Source: Smittia aterrima
Lineage: Eukaryota > Arthropoda > Insecta > Diptera > Chironomidae
DNA length: 64,000 bases
Assembly (NCBI GenBank): GCA_033063855.1
Contig: CP093831.1
Coordinates: 13,144,001 to 13,208,000 of the forward strand
Reading direction: 5' to 3'
Shown: positions 34,292-48,200 of the stretch, one piece after another
How the letters are laid out: each line of letters starts with the position of its first letter
Numbering within the stretch: the stretch's first letter is position 1
Made by a program: the position numbers and the translations under genes
Notes under the pieces: model-generated
Seen by the model: only the letters and a program-made list of their open reading frames with translations
Databases searched by the model: none
What the model was told of the DNA's origin: nothing

Positions 34292-35586
34292 ATGAAACCT
34301 TCTCTTTTAATATCAATTATCCTCTTTAAAGAGGCCGTTGCTTTATCTCTGGTAAACGATCATGCTTGTACGATGGATTATTGCGAAGTAAGTTTAATTA
34401 CAAAATTGTTTTCCTCCACTGGCAACAAAAGCATAAACGTTTATCAAAACAGAATTACAGAGAAACGAGTGGCTGCGAAACAATCGACGCAGCTTGTCGG
34501 GCTCAGAACCAGACACACAACGGAATATTATTCCCGACACCAACGCCATGCGGTTGCTGTGAGACTTGTTTAACGAACCTAAAAGAAGGAGTTGATTGCT
34601 CGCTTGGTCTCCCCGGTTCACCTCTGCCCAATTCAATTTGCGGCGATGGACTTTATTGTGCAGTAAAGAGTGGCAATCAACATCCAACATGCGAAAGGAT
34701 GTTGACAACTAGCGCTTGTTTTGGACTGCAAAGGAAATTCGATGAGGATTTGAGCAACGGATTAATTGGACATCTACAGCAGCGTCCAACCTGCGACGGT
34801 GATGGCGATTTCGCTCCTCTAATCTGCGTTCCAGGTCAAAATTGTTTCTGCACGAATGCGAGTGGCAAAAGAATTTTTGGCGATGGTCTCCAACAGAGAA
34901 ATGTTGGAACGATGATGCATTGCGGTTGTTCGAGATTGAATGACAAATTGAAAGACTTAGTTGAGCAGAGATTTCCATTTTTTACAACTCGCTGCAAAGC
35001 CGACGGTTCATTCGATCCGCTCCAATGCTTCAATGATTTATGTGTCTGTGTCGATGAGAGAAGCGGATCTCCAACATCAGACACGAGAAATTTGACCGTG
35101 GGATTAAGTGAATTACCATGTTACGATGAAAAAATTCACCATGATAAATTCAATTACGCTCGACCATGCGAAAATATAAAACAAGGATTAATTAACACGA
35201 TTTTTGACGCCAAACGCGTAGGATTTATCGACGTGGAAGTACAAGTGGATATTTGTGAGCCTGATGGCTTCTACGCACCAGTCCAGGAGAATGATTTGTC
35301 GAAGTTTTGTGCTGACAAGAACGGCGACCGACTCGAAGAGTTTTCTGTTTCAAAGGATTCAATCGAAGCGAGTACAATTACTTGCAAGTGTGCGCGTGCT
35401 AGAAAGCTTCTCATGGATAACCGATATCTTGAGCTGCCAGAGTGTTGCTCGAATGGCAACTACAAAAAGTTGGCATGTCGCCGGGGCTTCTGCTACTGCG
35501 TTGACGGAGATGGTAAACAAGTGTCAGTAGAAGTAATTGATATTCATAGAAATGAATTACCATGCTTAAAAAGTGAATGTAACTAG
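34292..35586 (+). CDS. Secreted protein with thyroglobulin type-1 repeats
   Basis: Exon 1 (34292-34387) and exon 2 (34453-35586) encode 409 aa. Signal peptide MKPSLLISIILFKEAVA. A Cys-rich N-terminal part (CGCCETC...CGDGLYC, residues about 40-113) resembles an IGFBP or antistasin-like module. Four thyroglobulin type-1-like repeats follow, marked by a CxC core: CFC, CVC, CKC and CYC, each after a DG[DS]F/DGFY/NGNY segment and a C. The third repeat is atypical, with CADKNGD in place of the usual core. Tg1 repeats commonly inhibit cysteine or aspartic proteases or bind matrix proteins. Here the protein could restrain extracellular proteases, but that is inference. The acceptor after AAAACAG is the only one in phase with exon 1. 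Confidence 0.85.
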
Positions 35587-38500
35587 CAGTGGAACAAACA
35601 TAAATTATAGCTCTGACATTTGCCTCTTCGCTTGGTTCCTTTCTCCCAAGCGTCTTAGCTTATTTCTCTTCTAGCTCTCGAGACAGAAGAATAAATCCCA
35701 ACATTCATTGAATCACAAATTGTTCTCAAACGTATAAAGAAAACTCGAGGAAGAGAAACTGAAATAGTTTGCGATTTTTCTGCTTTGAAGATGTTCGACC
35801 ATCTGGAGATGACGTCAAAAGGTCGAAAAGGAAATGACAAAGCTCAGAGATCAACAAACGTCTTAACTTTCACGAAAGATTTGTGATAAAGGTTAAAGCA
35901 TCAAGTTACGCAACATGTCGACTAATCCCAAGTTTTAAGAAGCTTGGGAAAAAAAAACTTTGAGAAACTTTTTTTGTTCTGTTTATTTACAACGATTTAG
36001 AAAGAGAAAATTGCATTGAACTGCTTTTCAAATATTTATTTAGTTCGAGTGTGCATTAAATTCACTCACTAGCTCGGAGAGTTTTCCTATCGGGAAGCTG
36101 AACAATGAAAACTCATTCAAGTTTTTAATAAAACAAATCGTTTCCAGCAATTTCCACTCTCATGGTTTCGCATTGTCGTTAGAGCAAACAATTCGTAACA
36201 AAAGACATTTTCATTTTACAGCAAATAGAGGCTAAAATTCCGCCGCTGAAAACATTTTAATTTGCTAATTTCGAAATTGACAATTCAAAAACTTCAAAGC
36301 CTTCACGAGGATTTTCAATTCTCATGGGCTTGGCTATTAAAATATTTTAAATAACATTTTCCTTTCAAATAACAAAACAAAACGTTTTCAATGGAAATGA
36401 AAATCATTTTTTAATTTTTAACATTGACTTGCAGCATTCAAAGAGCTGAAGTTTCCATTCCTGAAACTTGATTCCTTTGATGCATTCGCTTTTCTTAATG
36501 AGCTAAAATCCCATTCCGAATTCAATTGAAGTTCATTGTATAACTTTCGTACAAAACATTTTCAGACTTCTGAGTAAAGCACTAAATAAAGTTTAGATTA
36601 AATTTTACTTTAAAGCTTTTTCCATGCTTCGCATCTGATGTTAACCAGAGTGCTGAGTGATCGGAAATGAAAATATGCTTTCAGAATTTTAGGTTCAAGT
36701 GAAAGTTTGTGCCCTTAAAAAAACAATTTACGATGTGCGTGTTTTTTCGTTACTGCAACAATAAGTTACAGACTTTGAGCTCTGGCTCTAAAACAATAGA
36801 TAGTTAGGTGAAGGGAGTACTCGTTCGAAATTACGTGTTTTGTTTGTATTTTATTGTGCAGGAGTTTCGTTCAGTTCGGGTCACAGCTGAACATATAATT
36901 TTACATTTAAAGTGAGAACTGTGGTCGTGTCTTTGTTTTTGCATAAACAAAAGAGAGATCGCACTGAGTTACCGTGCTGCGAGTAGTCGAGAGAAGGGAA
37001 ACTTGGGAATTCTTTTTGCCCATCACGTTTTGTTTTAACGAATGCAAAAGCTCTCGCCGAATAATAAACAATGCAGAAAAGAAAAGCTTTCGTGTCTCGC
37101 TGATGTAGATTTATTAAACGCGCGATAATATTTTAATTTCAGCCGAGGCAATGAATTCTAAAATTTCTCGCTTTGATATCAAAATTAGAGATAAGAACCT
37201 TGAAGAAGTAGAAAACGAGGCAGCTGAATGAATAGAAGAGCGTCGTTTCCCCTCTCTCCTCATCAGTGAGACGGCATTATTCAAAATGATAAATCCCGAA
37301 CAAAGGGCAGAGCATTATTATTTTATGATATATGCTTTTAACCGCGTCATTCACATCCTACACACAAATGAAAGCAAAGTGAGGGGAACTAGAGAGAGCG
37401 AGGGAATTTATCGTGCCATGATTTATATGTGAATGTATGTTTAAATTTAAATATTTATGTTTGTACGAAAGGATAATAACTTCAGATCGTTTATCAAAGG
37501 CCCCTCTTTTATCATTTCCCTTCACTCTTCCGAGTCAAGTCAAATAAGTGAAAGAGAAGTCTGGTGCTTCTGCTAAGCATAAAAAGAAATCAAAGAAGAT
37601 ATTTTTCGAGAGAGCTTTTCCATCTAAATTGCCGTAATTTGAAACAATTTCAAATGTTTATGTAATATTCATTTTGCTGTGTTTTTGTGAGGAGGAGGGA
37701 AAGTTTTTCGATGAAAAATATTTTACTTCCCATTGATAATAAATCAGCAGCATCAACAAAACCGCAAGAGTTTAGCTACTCCCGGAGCTTGATGGTTATT
37801 TACTGAGCAGAGTTTCTGTAATAGTTTCCAAAACAAAAGTTCTCTCGGAATAAAAGTGCTGATGTTTGAGAAAAGCGCTCGCCGACCCGAATTTGAATAA
37901 TTTTTCTATCCGAATGATTTCGAATTTATATGTTTTCAGTTCTTTATTTCAATCGAGTGTTCACTCGCTCTTTCAGGATCTGCTTTTTGCAATTCAAATC
38001 GCGCATTGAATTTTTATGGATTCATTGAAATGGAGTTAAGCGATCTGCAATGACTCTCTGATAGTTTTTCCCTTCGTCATTTAAGTTTCGATGCTCAAAA
38101 CATTTCCTTATCTCGAGAAGCATTGCAAATCCATTTGAGAGTTTCACTCGAAATGCAAAACTTTACATCACGTTTTTATGTTGAAAACTCAGGAGCTTTA
38201 ATGTTGTTTCTGCTCCATTCGAAGTTCAAGTCGTAAATCCGTTTACTTACACTCATAAACATCGCGGATATTTGCTCGTTGCGGCTTTCGCACTACAAAC
38301 AATAAAAATTACTGAAATTAATCTACAAATAAATGTTGAATTGAGCAAAAAAGCTCAACGACGACTACACGGGAATGCCACATGTAATAAATGCTGCAAA
38401 TGGAACTTTTATTATGCTATAAAAGAACAATAAATAAATATCTCTTTGTTACCTTTAACATTTTTTTTTACTCTCCTCTGTTCTTCCCTAACACTTCACG

Positions 38501-40654
38501 CTTCGCCACCATTGGAGGTGATAATGCTTAAAAAAAAAACGTTTTCAACGAAAGCTACAAAAGAAGAAGAAGAGAAAAATTGTTTAAAGTTTTCTCTTTA
38601 ACCTTTGCATAAACTCTCCAGTGGCTTCATATGCAATCGTGATTTATCTTGGCAGATCAGAGTTAAAGCTTTCAGGGATATCTTAGAAGCACTCGCTTAT
38701 GATTTATGTCCAAGGAAGAAAACGAATCTCAAGCATTCAAACATGGGGAGTCAGTCTAATTTATGTCTCCAAACAAGATTCTTTTTGACTTGGGGCCCAT
38801 CAAGGTTGTAAAAACAAATTGAAATCCCTAAATGGCTTTCATGGAAATTTAAAAGCGAAGCTAAGCTCGCTCTATCAGATTTCTAAAATTTCCCGATTCT
38901 CGAGCGAAGACTAAAAAGTTTCAAACTCTCGAGCTTTAGTGTTAGAAATGAACATTCTTTTGAGTTATGATCTCCGCATAGAGCTTTTTGGTTTTGCTTT
39001 CCCTTGTTCACTCAGCCGTAAAAGTTTTTCATATTAATTCACGTTTATGTTTAACAAGACAATAAAGTTTTTGCTTTTTGGTTTCCTAAGCTCACCTCTC
39101 AGCATCTTCTTGACGATTTTTATTTTGTGCTGACCTTTTACTTAGGGTACAAAAAAAAATCGATTTCATCTCAAGTCTAAAAAATAATTTGTGTCAGCTT
39201 TGAATTGTGAATTCAACGAGCAACTCGATGAAGTAAAGATTGTTTGCCTTTTGAGTTCAATCAACTGAATCTTTCAATAACGTCATCAACTGCGATAAAT
39301 AACATAACTTCGTCTCGGCGAGTTTATTTATTTCCGTTCTCGTAGTTTATTTTCTTTTATGTCCCATCGAATGCGACGAACGTCGACATTGAATAACAAA
39401 AGCGCTCTGTCGATGTCACGACCGAATTAGCTTTCGAATTGTGTTTGGTCACGTAACGCCACAATTCACATATTTATTTATTATGCTTGGATTATCCTCG
39501 AGTGCATTTCAATTAGTCAGTGCTCAAGCGAGCATGAAGCTGAAGGGAAAATATTTAATTCTTCAGTTCCAGAACTCGAAGCTATTGTTGAGTTGAAAAA
39601 GTTGACTCAACTATGATTGAAATTTTCTCTAATGACGAGTGCAGAGTTTTATCATAATTTAAGTTGTTGGCAGAACTATTTCTGTTTTAAATTTGTTTTT
39701 CATTCGGAATTTAATTAACATAAATTTTTCATTTCATTCAATTAATTACAATTAATTACAAATTTGAATTTGAAGAGGAAAATCATGAGAAACTTTCCAT
39801 TCGTCACAAATCAACACATTTTTGTTAAAGCTCTTGAATCAGGAAAAACATTTGAGATTAAACTTTTTTAATTGCATTCATTATTCCTCACTCACCGTGA
39901 ATCACCAAGCGTTGCGATGTAAATTTTCTTTTCACTACAATTTAAGCGCCATCAATGCAAAAGCGGAAAAAAGAAAAAGCGACATCCGTAAATAAAAGTT
40001 TTTCTGTGTGCATCGCGTGTACCATGTGCTGGCTTCGGGGTGACGACGGGTGAGAGAGGAAAAAGAAATTTTCGTGACGACAAAAATAAATCAAAACACT
40101 GCAAAGCATGTGACTACAACGTAATCGAAATAAAATGCACTGTCGATCTATTTTGAGTTTGCCTCTCTCTCAGCGACAGTTTTATAGCAAACTCGTGTGC
40201 GATTAAGCTGCTTCTCCTTCAATTGCAAAGCAAAGAAATTAGAAATCTGAGGAAATCGATTAGAAGAAATAGTTTCGTCGAGCGTTTATCGCTCCATAAG
40301 CAGTTATGAAACTTGTGTATTGTGATTTTATTGCTGGATATTTCGGTGGTAGAGTATAAAAGCTCGAGAGAAAGAAAATTCTTTGTCAGCAAACTCTGAA
40401 GCCTCAAAGATGATTTTGTGCTTTCGAAAACTTTGCGTTTAGTCTTTGGATTATATTTCTTCTCAAATTGACTTTTGCTCATACACTCAACGAACATGAA
40501 TGGGTGAAAGTTTCCGACATCACAAAACATACATTAAATAAATTAGCAATTGGAAAAGTTTTCCTTCTCTCTCAAGTTTTCCTCATCGTGGTTATTGTAA
40601 TCGCACGCTTGTCGTACTCGTGATGCGAGATTTTTTTTGTTTGCTTTTTTGTAG
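35587..40654. other. 5-kb stretch without a confident gene
   Basis: AT-rich non-coding sequence. The missing first exon of the mitochondrial carrier probably lies in or beyond it but could not be identified; it should be only about 10-20 codons and end in phase 1. Confidence 0.4.
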
Positions 40655-42249
40655 GAGCGTGTGGGATTCTGTTCGGACATCCATTTGATACAGTAAAGAC
40701 ATGGCAACAAGTTTATAAAACAAGTAAGTTAATTATAAAGTTTCCATTGTTGCTAACTTTTCGCCTTCAACGCCATCATCGTCATCATCAGGTTACACAT
40801 ATAACATCTAATGGACTCAACTCAGCGAAAGCTTGTCATGCTTCACGTTCCCCAACGAAATTATGAGCGATGCTTTAAGTGCAAGTCATCCTAGAAATTT
40901 ACATATTGCCTTGAGAGGCATTTGCTGTTTCATAAAGCTCAGGTCGTGAGCAAGGTTAGGAATTATCGTATGTATGTGCTTAAATAACTTGAATCCTCCT
41001 CACTTCAACACTAAACACTCAGCATCACGTACAAAGTGTTGTAAATTAAAGTTTATACTCGTGACTTAACATCCCTGACTCAATAAGCTGACGTTTAAAA
41101 GTTTTTTTTTCTGTTCACGTGAATGCCACTCTCTCTCTTTTCAGAAATATCCACGACGATGTATAACATTATCATACGAAATAACGGCTTGAATGGCTTC
41201 TACAAAGGATTTTACTTTCCATTAATTACAAATGGTACCATCAATGCACTCGTGTTTGGAATCTACGGGAGCGTGATAAGGTAAAGGACGAGTTAAATTT
41301 GAAATTCATGAGTTCAACTCAACTAACCTCATCTTTCTCTTTCTCTCTCTTTACCTTTCGGTCCTCACGATCATCTCGTTGCCACATGCACGTCCTCCAC
41401 ATTCAATTACGTATGCACAGAATTTTTCAAGACAGGTGAGATGGAAATTTGAATGGAAGCGAGGGAACGTTTACCTCGTCCAAGTGGCATGACGTTAATT
41501 GCTTTCGCAAATTAATTCCAATCTTAGATGCACTTCAGACATCGAACGACAGAAATTACTCAAGTGTCACATGCTGATTGCCGGTTCAGTGGGAGGATTA
41601 TCACAAGCTGTACTCGGTTGTCCAGTGGAGGTTGTGAAAATTAGGTAGATACTCCTACTGAAATCATGAAGCGAGGAAATAAGATTTTATCGATGTTGTG
41701 AAAATTAGATTGCAGACGCTCGGTTACATTGGACGCTCCTATTGTTGCATGAAACACATCTACAATCATGAAGGAATTTACGGACTTTATCGTGGATTAA
41801 CTCCAATGATACTACGAGACATTTTGCCCTACGCGTTCTACATGCTCGTCTACGAGGTTACCATGGACATGGCAGGGAGGATATCACTCGTGAGAGCTAT
41901 TAGGACACAATCGGAAGGTGGCAATAACACATTACAGTTCAAATTAGATACTCTGTTGACGTCGTTCGCAGCACTTTTGGCAAGTGTACTCTCGTGGTCG
42001 TTGATAACACCTCTCGATGTCGTTAAGACAATCATGCAAGCTGAAATCGATCCAAATGTTCATCGAAACATGTTTCAATGCATGGCGAAATTGTATCGAG
42101 CGCATAACTATCGTGTGTTGTTCAGTGGAATTTACATGAACATTGGAAAGTCATACGCGACTCTCTGGGGTTATCAGTACTGCCTCAACAAATGCCAATC
42201 GGCTGCTGCTGCCGAGGCGAAGAAAAATGACAATCGTTTAAATAAATGA
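40655..42249 (+). CDS. SLC25 mitochondrial carrier, first exon not located
   Basis: Exons 40655-40723, 41145-41280, 41421-41435, 41528-41644 and 41709-42249 give 291 residues, so only a short N-terminus is missing. Three carrier repeats are visible with signatures PFDTVKTW, PVEVVKIRLQ and PLDVVKTIMQ. Each is followed by a G-[LIV]-x-G-[FLI]-Y-[KR]-G type motif (GFYKGF, GLYRGL; the third is VLFSGI). The family moves small metabolites across the inner mitochondrial membrane. The first signature and the FFxG region suggest the SLC25A45/47/48 group, with low certainty. Repeat 1 has Trp after Lys in place of the usual Arg, and repeat 3 ends in an Ala-rich basic tail. Exon 3 is a 15-nt in-frame exon. 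The intron at 41645-41708 is flanked by a direct repeat. Confidence 0.82.
41631..41708 (+). repeat. Intron bounded by a 14-bp direct repeat
   Basis: GTTGTGAAAATTAG occurs at 41631-41644 (end of exon 4) and again at 41695-41708 (end of the following intron, supplying the acceptor AG). Both copies encode VVKI-R in frame. The intron proper is 41645-41708, 64 bp, with a weak GTAGAT donor. Confidence 0.8.
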
Positions 42250-45200
42250 GCATTCCAGTATAAAAAGCGTTTTTGAGGCCTTCTGGAGAATTTAATTGCA
42301 GGATTTTTTTTTGTTATCATCTTTCGGATTCAAATGACTTGGAAGACGACAACGCCAATTTAAGTTTAAATGGAGAAACATTAAGAGCAAAGCAGCTTGA
42401 CAATTGCGGTTGGTTGGAGCTTTAAAGTCTCGTTGGCTCCATTGCCATCGCCAGAGGAAGTTCAACAATTTAATTTACTGTGGAGGAAGTAGAAGCGAGG
42501 CCAGAATGGCTGATTAAATGCATAATTAATTGAAATTAATCTGTCGCTTACATCAAGCGCTTGAAAATAAATTTCGCGCTTCGGGGTTGACAGTGCGACG
42601 TCTCGAAACGTACTAAACGTCTCAGCCAATGCCAGAATTATATTTTAATTAGTCTTCTGCTAGTGCCGTCATTATTTACTTTCTTGAAGCACATGGTGTG
42701 AATCTCAGAGATTAATTGAAGAGACGAGAGGAGAGAAAGCGACGGCAGTGCGGGAGGTAAATTAAATTCAAATCTTTGCGCAATTTATTTGGGAAAACGC
42801 TGAGAGAGTCTACGAGTTGGGGGATAATGCGAAATTTATAACTCAACAATAGAGCAAGAATTGCAAATATTTGCCGACATTAACGAGACCGAGGTAGGAG
42901 TAGTAGCATTGCAGGTCGCAGGTAAAATCTATCATGACATTCGTAACACGTAATTTCAATTTGCTCATGATATCACGTAAATTGACAAAAGCTCGAAAAT
43001 ATTTGCAGAGGAACGAGAACATTTCGAGGCGAGGAGAATTCTTTTTTCTCCGACTCGATTTGGTTCGTTGTTCTGCGCTCGTTTCGGGTAATGTGGGTAT
43101 TTGCAATTCCGTCCTAATAACATCATAATGATCTCAATCATAATTTGCAGAGACCAAAGTGGCGTGTAGCTTGCAATGTTCCAGAGAAAGCTTTTTCGCA
43201 TTTAAATCCTTTGTCGCTTCAAACACTCTCGCTCTAACCAAACAGAAAACTCGTTTGTTAAAGCTTAACGCTGTCGAAATGTTTACGAATTCAGACCGAT
43301 AGTCGCAATTGTCACAATTACGAGACCGAAAATTGGTCAATTGTGTAATAAATTTGGATGAGAATGGCGACCAATATTTACAGTCCCGGCCAGGTGAACT
43401 CACTATCGTTATCACCGAAAGAACATCAAAGCTGATGATTTATCCAAAAAAGGTCACGGTTTCATTAAATTAGCAGAACGTGTTATCAGTATTCCAAAAG
43501 TTTTGACATGCAAGCAATTGAAGAGCCGTTTAGTGAAAAACTTACACCGAAAGCTTTTTAAAAGCTTCGTTTATTAATTTATTTGAACAAAGCGAAGCAA
43601 TTAAATTTTTGGTTGCCCGCGGGTGAATTTAATCTGTTGAAAGATCATAGATCAAGTTGACATTTAATTATCGACGCTCGAATATTTTTTTTCCAGGAAT
43701 AATGCAAACAAGTCATTGAAACGAGCTTTGCTCAATAATCAATTTCGATAGAATCGAACTCGTCCAGCTGTGCAACCGAAACCTTCTAATTTAGAATGCA
43801 AATTTCCATTGCATTGAATTATTTAATTTATCGCTTCCGATGAGACCAGAGCGGGCTCTCGAATGTAAGGAAATAATTCATTTGTTCAGTTGTAGCAATT
43901 TAGTTGAGGAGAACTGTCGAGTGGTGTTAATCTCGTTTTTGGATTTTCCCACCCATTGACATCGAGAGTAGTAGAGAGAAGAGGGAAATTTGGTTTTATT
44001 TGAATCGAAGCGCCAGCTGCTCTGGACATTGCTAATGACACTTTCGAGAAGTCGTTTACAGTTGTCGGCTTTCTTAGAGAAACAAAATGCTCATTGCGTA
44101 ACTCTAAATCGATTCGCAAAGCACTTGAAGTTGTTGTGTCTTTGCTTTTGCCGCTCAAATCTCATTAAGGGTTTGCTTTGCTTTAACGAGTCAGATGCTC
44201 GTGATTTGACTTCAAATCGATGTACCTTCAATCAGAGTCTTTAAATTAAAGAAAATCTCCTTTGAGCTTGTTCGGCAAGCGTAGCTGATGTCCCATCGGA
44301 CCCAAAACTTTCATTCTCATCAAACAATTTTTTATGATAAATTTTCTTTCCTTTATCGAAGCCAACCCTCAAGTAAAATCAAAGACAACAAGAAGGGACT
44401 CTTTGAAAACATTTACCTGTTCGATCGAAGGATAACTTAAAGCTCTTTCGTCAATCTCATTCAAGCTGAATGCTCTTCGATTCCAATTCGAATGGTTTAA
44501 ACAGAATTTAATTTACCTGAACAGCGCGCATCGCTTGACATCGTTATGGAAGAGGAAATGGGCTGGAAGGGAAATTGGCCCGCCAGATCAGCATAGCTTC
44601 GACGAATTCGAAACAAACCGACCAAGCAAATCCTCTCAATAAAGGAATTTCTTTCTCCTTTCTTCATTCTCGTGAAAGTATTTCGTTATACCTGATGAAA
44701 GCTTTAAACGATTGCCGCCGTCGTGCTTTGGAATGTTTCTTTCCTTTCCCGCCGACACATTGCGAAAGAGTGAGTGAGAGAGGAAAAAAATAAAAGTTGT
44801 AACTTTAGAGCTTCCTTCGCATCTAAGATAAATATGAAATCGAGTCTCGCTACTGATGTTTGGGAGGAAGAAACACTTGCGAGAAAATGTTTCGAATGTA
44901 ATCCAAGCTAATGATAGAAACATTAAAGTAATGTCTTGTTAGAGGGTGTGCGGGGAGTAACAGCGAATGGAAGAAAAATTAGGAAAATTGAAAATTTCTC
45001 TTCTCCCATGTTGGCGCTTCAAGAGCAAGAAAAGAAGATTTTTCATTCTTCTCCTATAACGATCCATGAATCTTATTGACGTCGAAGCGGGGCCGTTGGC
45101 GCAGATTTTCTTCTGTAGAACACTCGTAAGCTCAGAAGACGATTAATCATATTGATTGTTTGATATTCTCTCATTCTCATTTCACTTGTCTAGCTTCTGC

Positions 45201-48200
45201 TTTCACTTGGACATTTCCAGCCGGATGGAAATAAAAGATTAAAATTAAAGCCTTCTGTTCTTCGAAGCCGTGGATGAGTCAAAAGCCTTTGGCAAAATGC
45301 GACGTGGCTCGGGTCGACCAATACGATATGGGAATTCATCTTAAAGTTATTGTTCTTACCATCACGTACTAGAAGCACACTTGAATGGATCTTCCACCGC
45401 TTCGCCTTTCTCTGCCTGAAGATAATCCAATAAAGATTGAAAACTTTGCCTTTTCTCACTCTTGCCCACGACGACTACACACTCAGAGAAGATCGAAACC
45501 CCAGAAAACTTTCCATCAAACACCAATCTTCGTCTTTCTTCATTCTCTCACTTCCGTCTGCAAATGGCAAACAGATTTCTTGATTTTTTTTTTCTTCAAC
45601 GGTAAACTCTTGCGAAGCGAAAAGTGTCGAAACTTGACCGACGAAGGTTTTCCATAAGAGGACATTAAGATAAAGCTGTGTTATTGAATGATTTTCCTCG
45701 TCTCTCCCTGAAACGATGCTTAGGAAAAATTGGATTAAAGCTCTACTAGGAAATATGAATCTAAGAGCTCGAGGATGTTAGGAATCAGGTTGGAAACGAG
45801 CTTTATGAGATCGATGGAGCAGAATTTGATTTAATCTCAAGAGCTTCGAGCAAAAGCTGGAACGAGACTAGAAATTTCATATAAATATTCTCTTGGGATC
45901 TCATCAGAAAATTCATCTGAGTTGTTGACTTTAATTTTAAATCCGGATGCTGTACCGTATCGTTGACTCAGACGAGGTCTCTTGATTCTACTAGACAAAC
46001 AACAACGCTAAATTAATTAAGAAAATGCTTGTTAAACTTTGCATCTTCATCATACATTTTCATTGCTAAGCAAAGACGCTCGAGCTTCGAGTGGAAAGAA
46101 AAACTTTTTGACACACTAATTTTCTTTGCTTTTCTCTCGTCGCTCGCTCACTTTGCAGTTGCTTCCATCTGATAGCAGAACGCTTTCTCTTCACCAGAAA
46201 ACAGCGGAAAATAAATAAATTAATTTGGTTTTATGAAGTGTTTAACGGTTACTCGAGGGCATATTTCATATTTATCAAGTACATCAAGCGTCGTCTTGCT
46301 CCACTTTCACCTCAAATTGGAGTTTCGCTTTTAATTTTTTATTTTTTTTCCTCATTCTTGGTGGAATGGCGAGTGAATAATGTATTCACGACCTTCATTA
46401 AAAGGAAATTGATTTTTTATGGAGACGATAAATTGCTCTTTTTATATGAACTTTCTAAATCACTGAATTCTGCAATGATGGCGCCGCTTCTGAAACACGG
46501 ACTTTTGTGTTTTTTTTTCGGGGACAGCGACGTTTGAAAACGAATTGCTTTTAAGGCCAAGAGCTGAGCGAAATAAAAAAATTTAATTGACGTTTGATGG
46601 AGTTGGCAGTCGATACGGCAAAGGTTTATTTCCAGGTCGACAAACCCGATTTCCTGGAAATAAAAAGGAGATGATCGTCTGTGGGATGTTTGTTGTATTT
46701 TAAACTTTTGTTTGTTATACTGAAGAACATAAGCTGCTCTTAAGTATTTATAAAAAAATTAATGTCGAGAAGTTACTCTTAAATCTCTTAAGAAGATTTT
46801 CCAAGAAATTTTCTAAGTAGTATTTGCTCCGTAGTTTATGAAAAAAATCCCCATTAACAACTTTAGTAATTAACTTCCAATTAGTTCACGATCATAATGA
46901 ATCAATAAGACAAGTAAACTTCCAAGAAACTTTGCTCATCGTTTCACAATTTACAAACGACGCCCCGAAGGATGTAATGAGGTGAAAATTACTTAAATCT
47001 CGGTTGTTATTTGTTCAGATGAATTCTTAAGATGTTTTCAATGTTTAATAACAAAGCTTTTAATGCGTTTACGATGGAATTGCGAAGGTGGTATCAACAA
47101 ACAACTTCGTTTTAACATTTCGCAAAGAACATTTACAAGGAGATTACATTCACATACATGTTTAAACACAAAACGAGTGAGATAACAAAAGTAAATACAT
47201 TAAAAGCACATAAAATGTTCTTGTACTCGCGAAAAACTTTCTCTCTTGTTTTGTATTTGGTTTCGTTGCTTTTCAACGCGCCAATCTCGTTCACATGAAT
47301 TAAATATGTTTGCTTAAGCTTCGAGTTATAAATTAAAATTTTGTTTTTCCAACTTTGTCGTCGCTTACGAGCTGTCACATAGCATGTTTCCTTTTATCCA
47401 TCGCGCGGGAGATTCCCCGCGGTGCTCTGTTATGTTCAAAGTCTTCTCCTGTCAATTTCCTTGTTGATGAGATTTTCATGCATAATTTTATTAAAATTTA
47501 TGACAGTCGCGTCATTTCATTAAACAAAGCCCGAGAGTCTTTTTCCAACGAAATTAAATTCTATTTTCAGGCAAAGTTGGTCTTTTAACTCTGTAATTAG
47601 AGAAGAATGCTTTATGATCTGAAAGCTCTGCGCAGAAGCAACAAACCGTGACGTCATGATCTTGAAGTTGATCTCAGGAAATTGTTAATTTAAGCACTTG
47701 TAGTTGAGACAACAAAGGAAATGTTTAAATGAATTACTTATATTCGACTAATTTATCAAGAGTTGTTCATTCTCAACTATCTTGTTTGTTACAATTCAAT
47801 TAAAATAAATGAGATCCAATTGAATGAGAGCTCTCAACTATTTATTAAAATAAATCATTCACTGAGTCATTATTCACGTTGCATTTAAAAAGCTTTTGCA
47901 AATTGCTATCTCCATAAAAATTACGCATAATGATGAAATTGAACTTTTATTAAGCATTAAATGAAACTCAATAAATATTCTTTCCTTTGTCATTGCTCAA
48001 CGCACAATAGACTCCGGGAAGAAAAGCTGCTGCAAGCGATTTAAGGAAAGCGGAGGGAAAATAATGGCAAAGAGATAAGAAGCGAATAAATGTATGAGCT
48101 TTTTTATTACTCCTTCGCTCCTTATGTCAGTTAACAACGAAATTGAGATATATATGATAAGAGATAAGGCTGTGACTCACACAAATCAATTCCAATACAT

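Noticed and set aside
38521..38535. ATTGGAG|GTGATA, considered as the end of the carrier first exon.
   Set aside because: No in-frame ATG or carrier-like residues upstream.
40024..40041. ATG with a short frame (MCWLR) ending at a GT, considered as the missing first exon of the carrier.
   Set aside because: Phase fits, but the residues do not match the start of a carrier first helix (usually an AG-x-x-GG motif).
47133..47378. 81-codon minus-strand frame with a hydrophobic C-terminus.
   Set aside because: No recognised family and no partner exon; length is expected by chance in AT-rich DNA.
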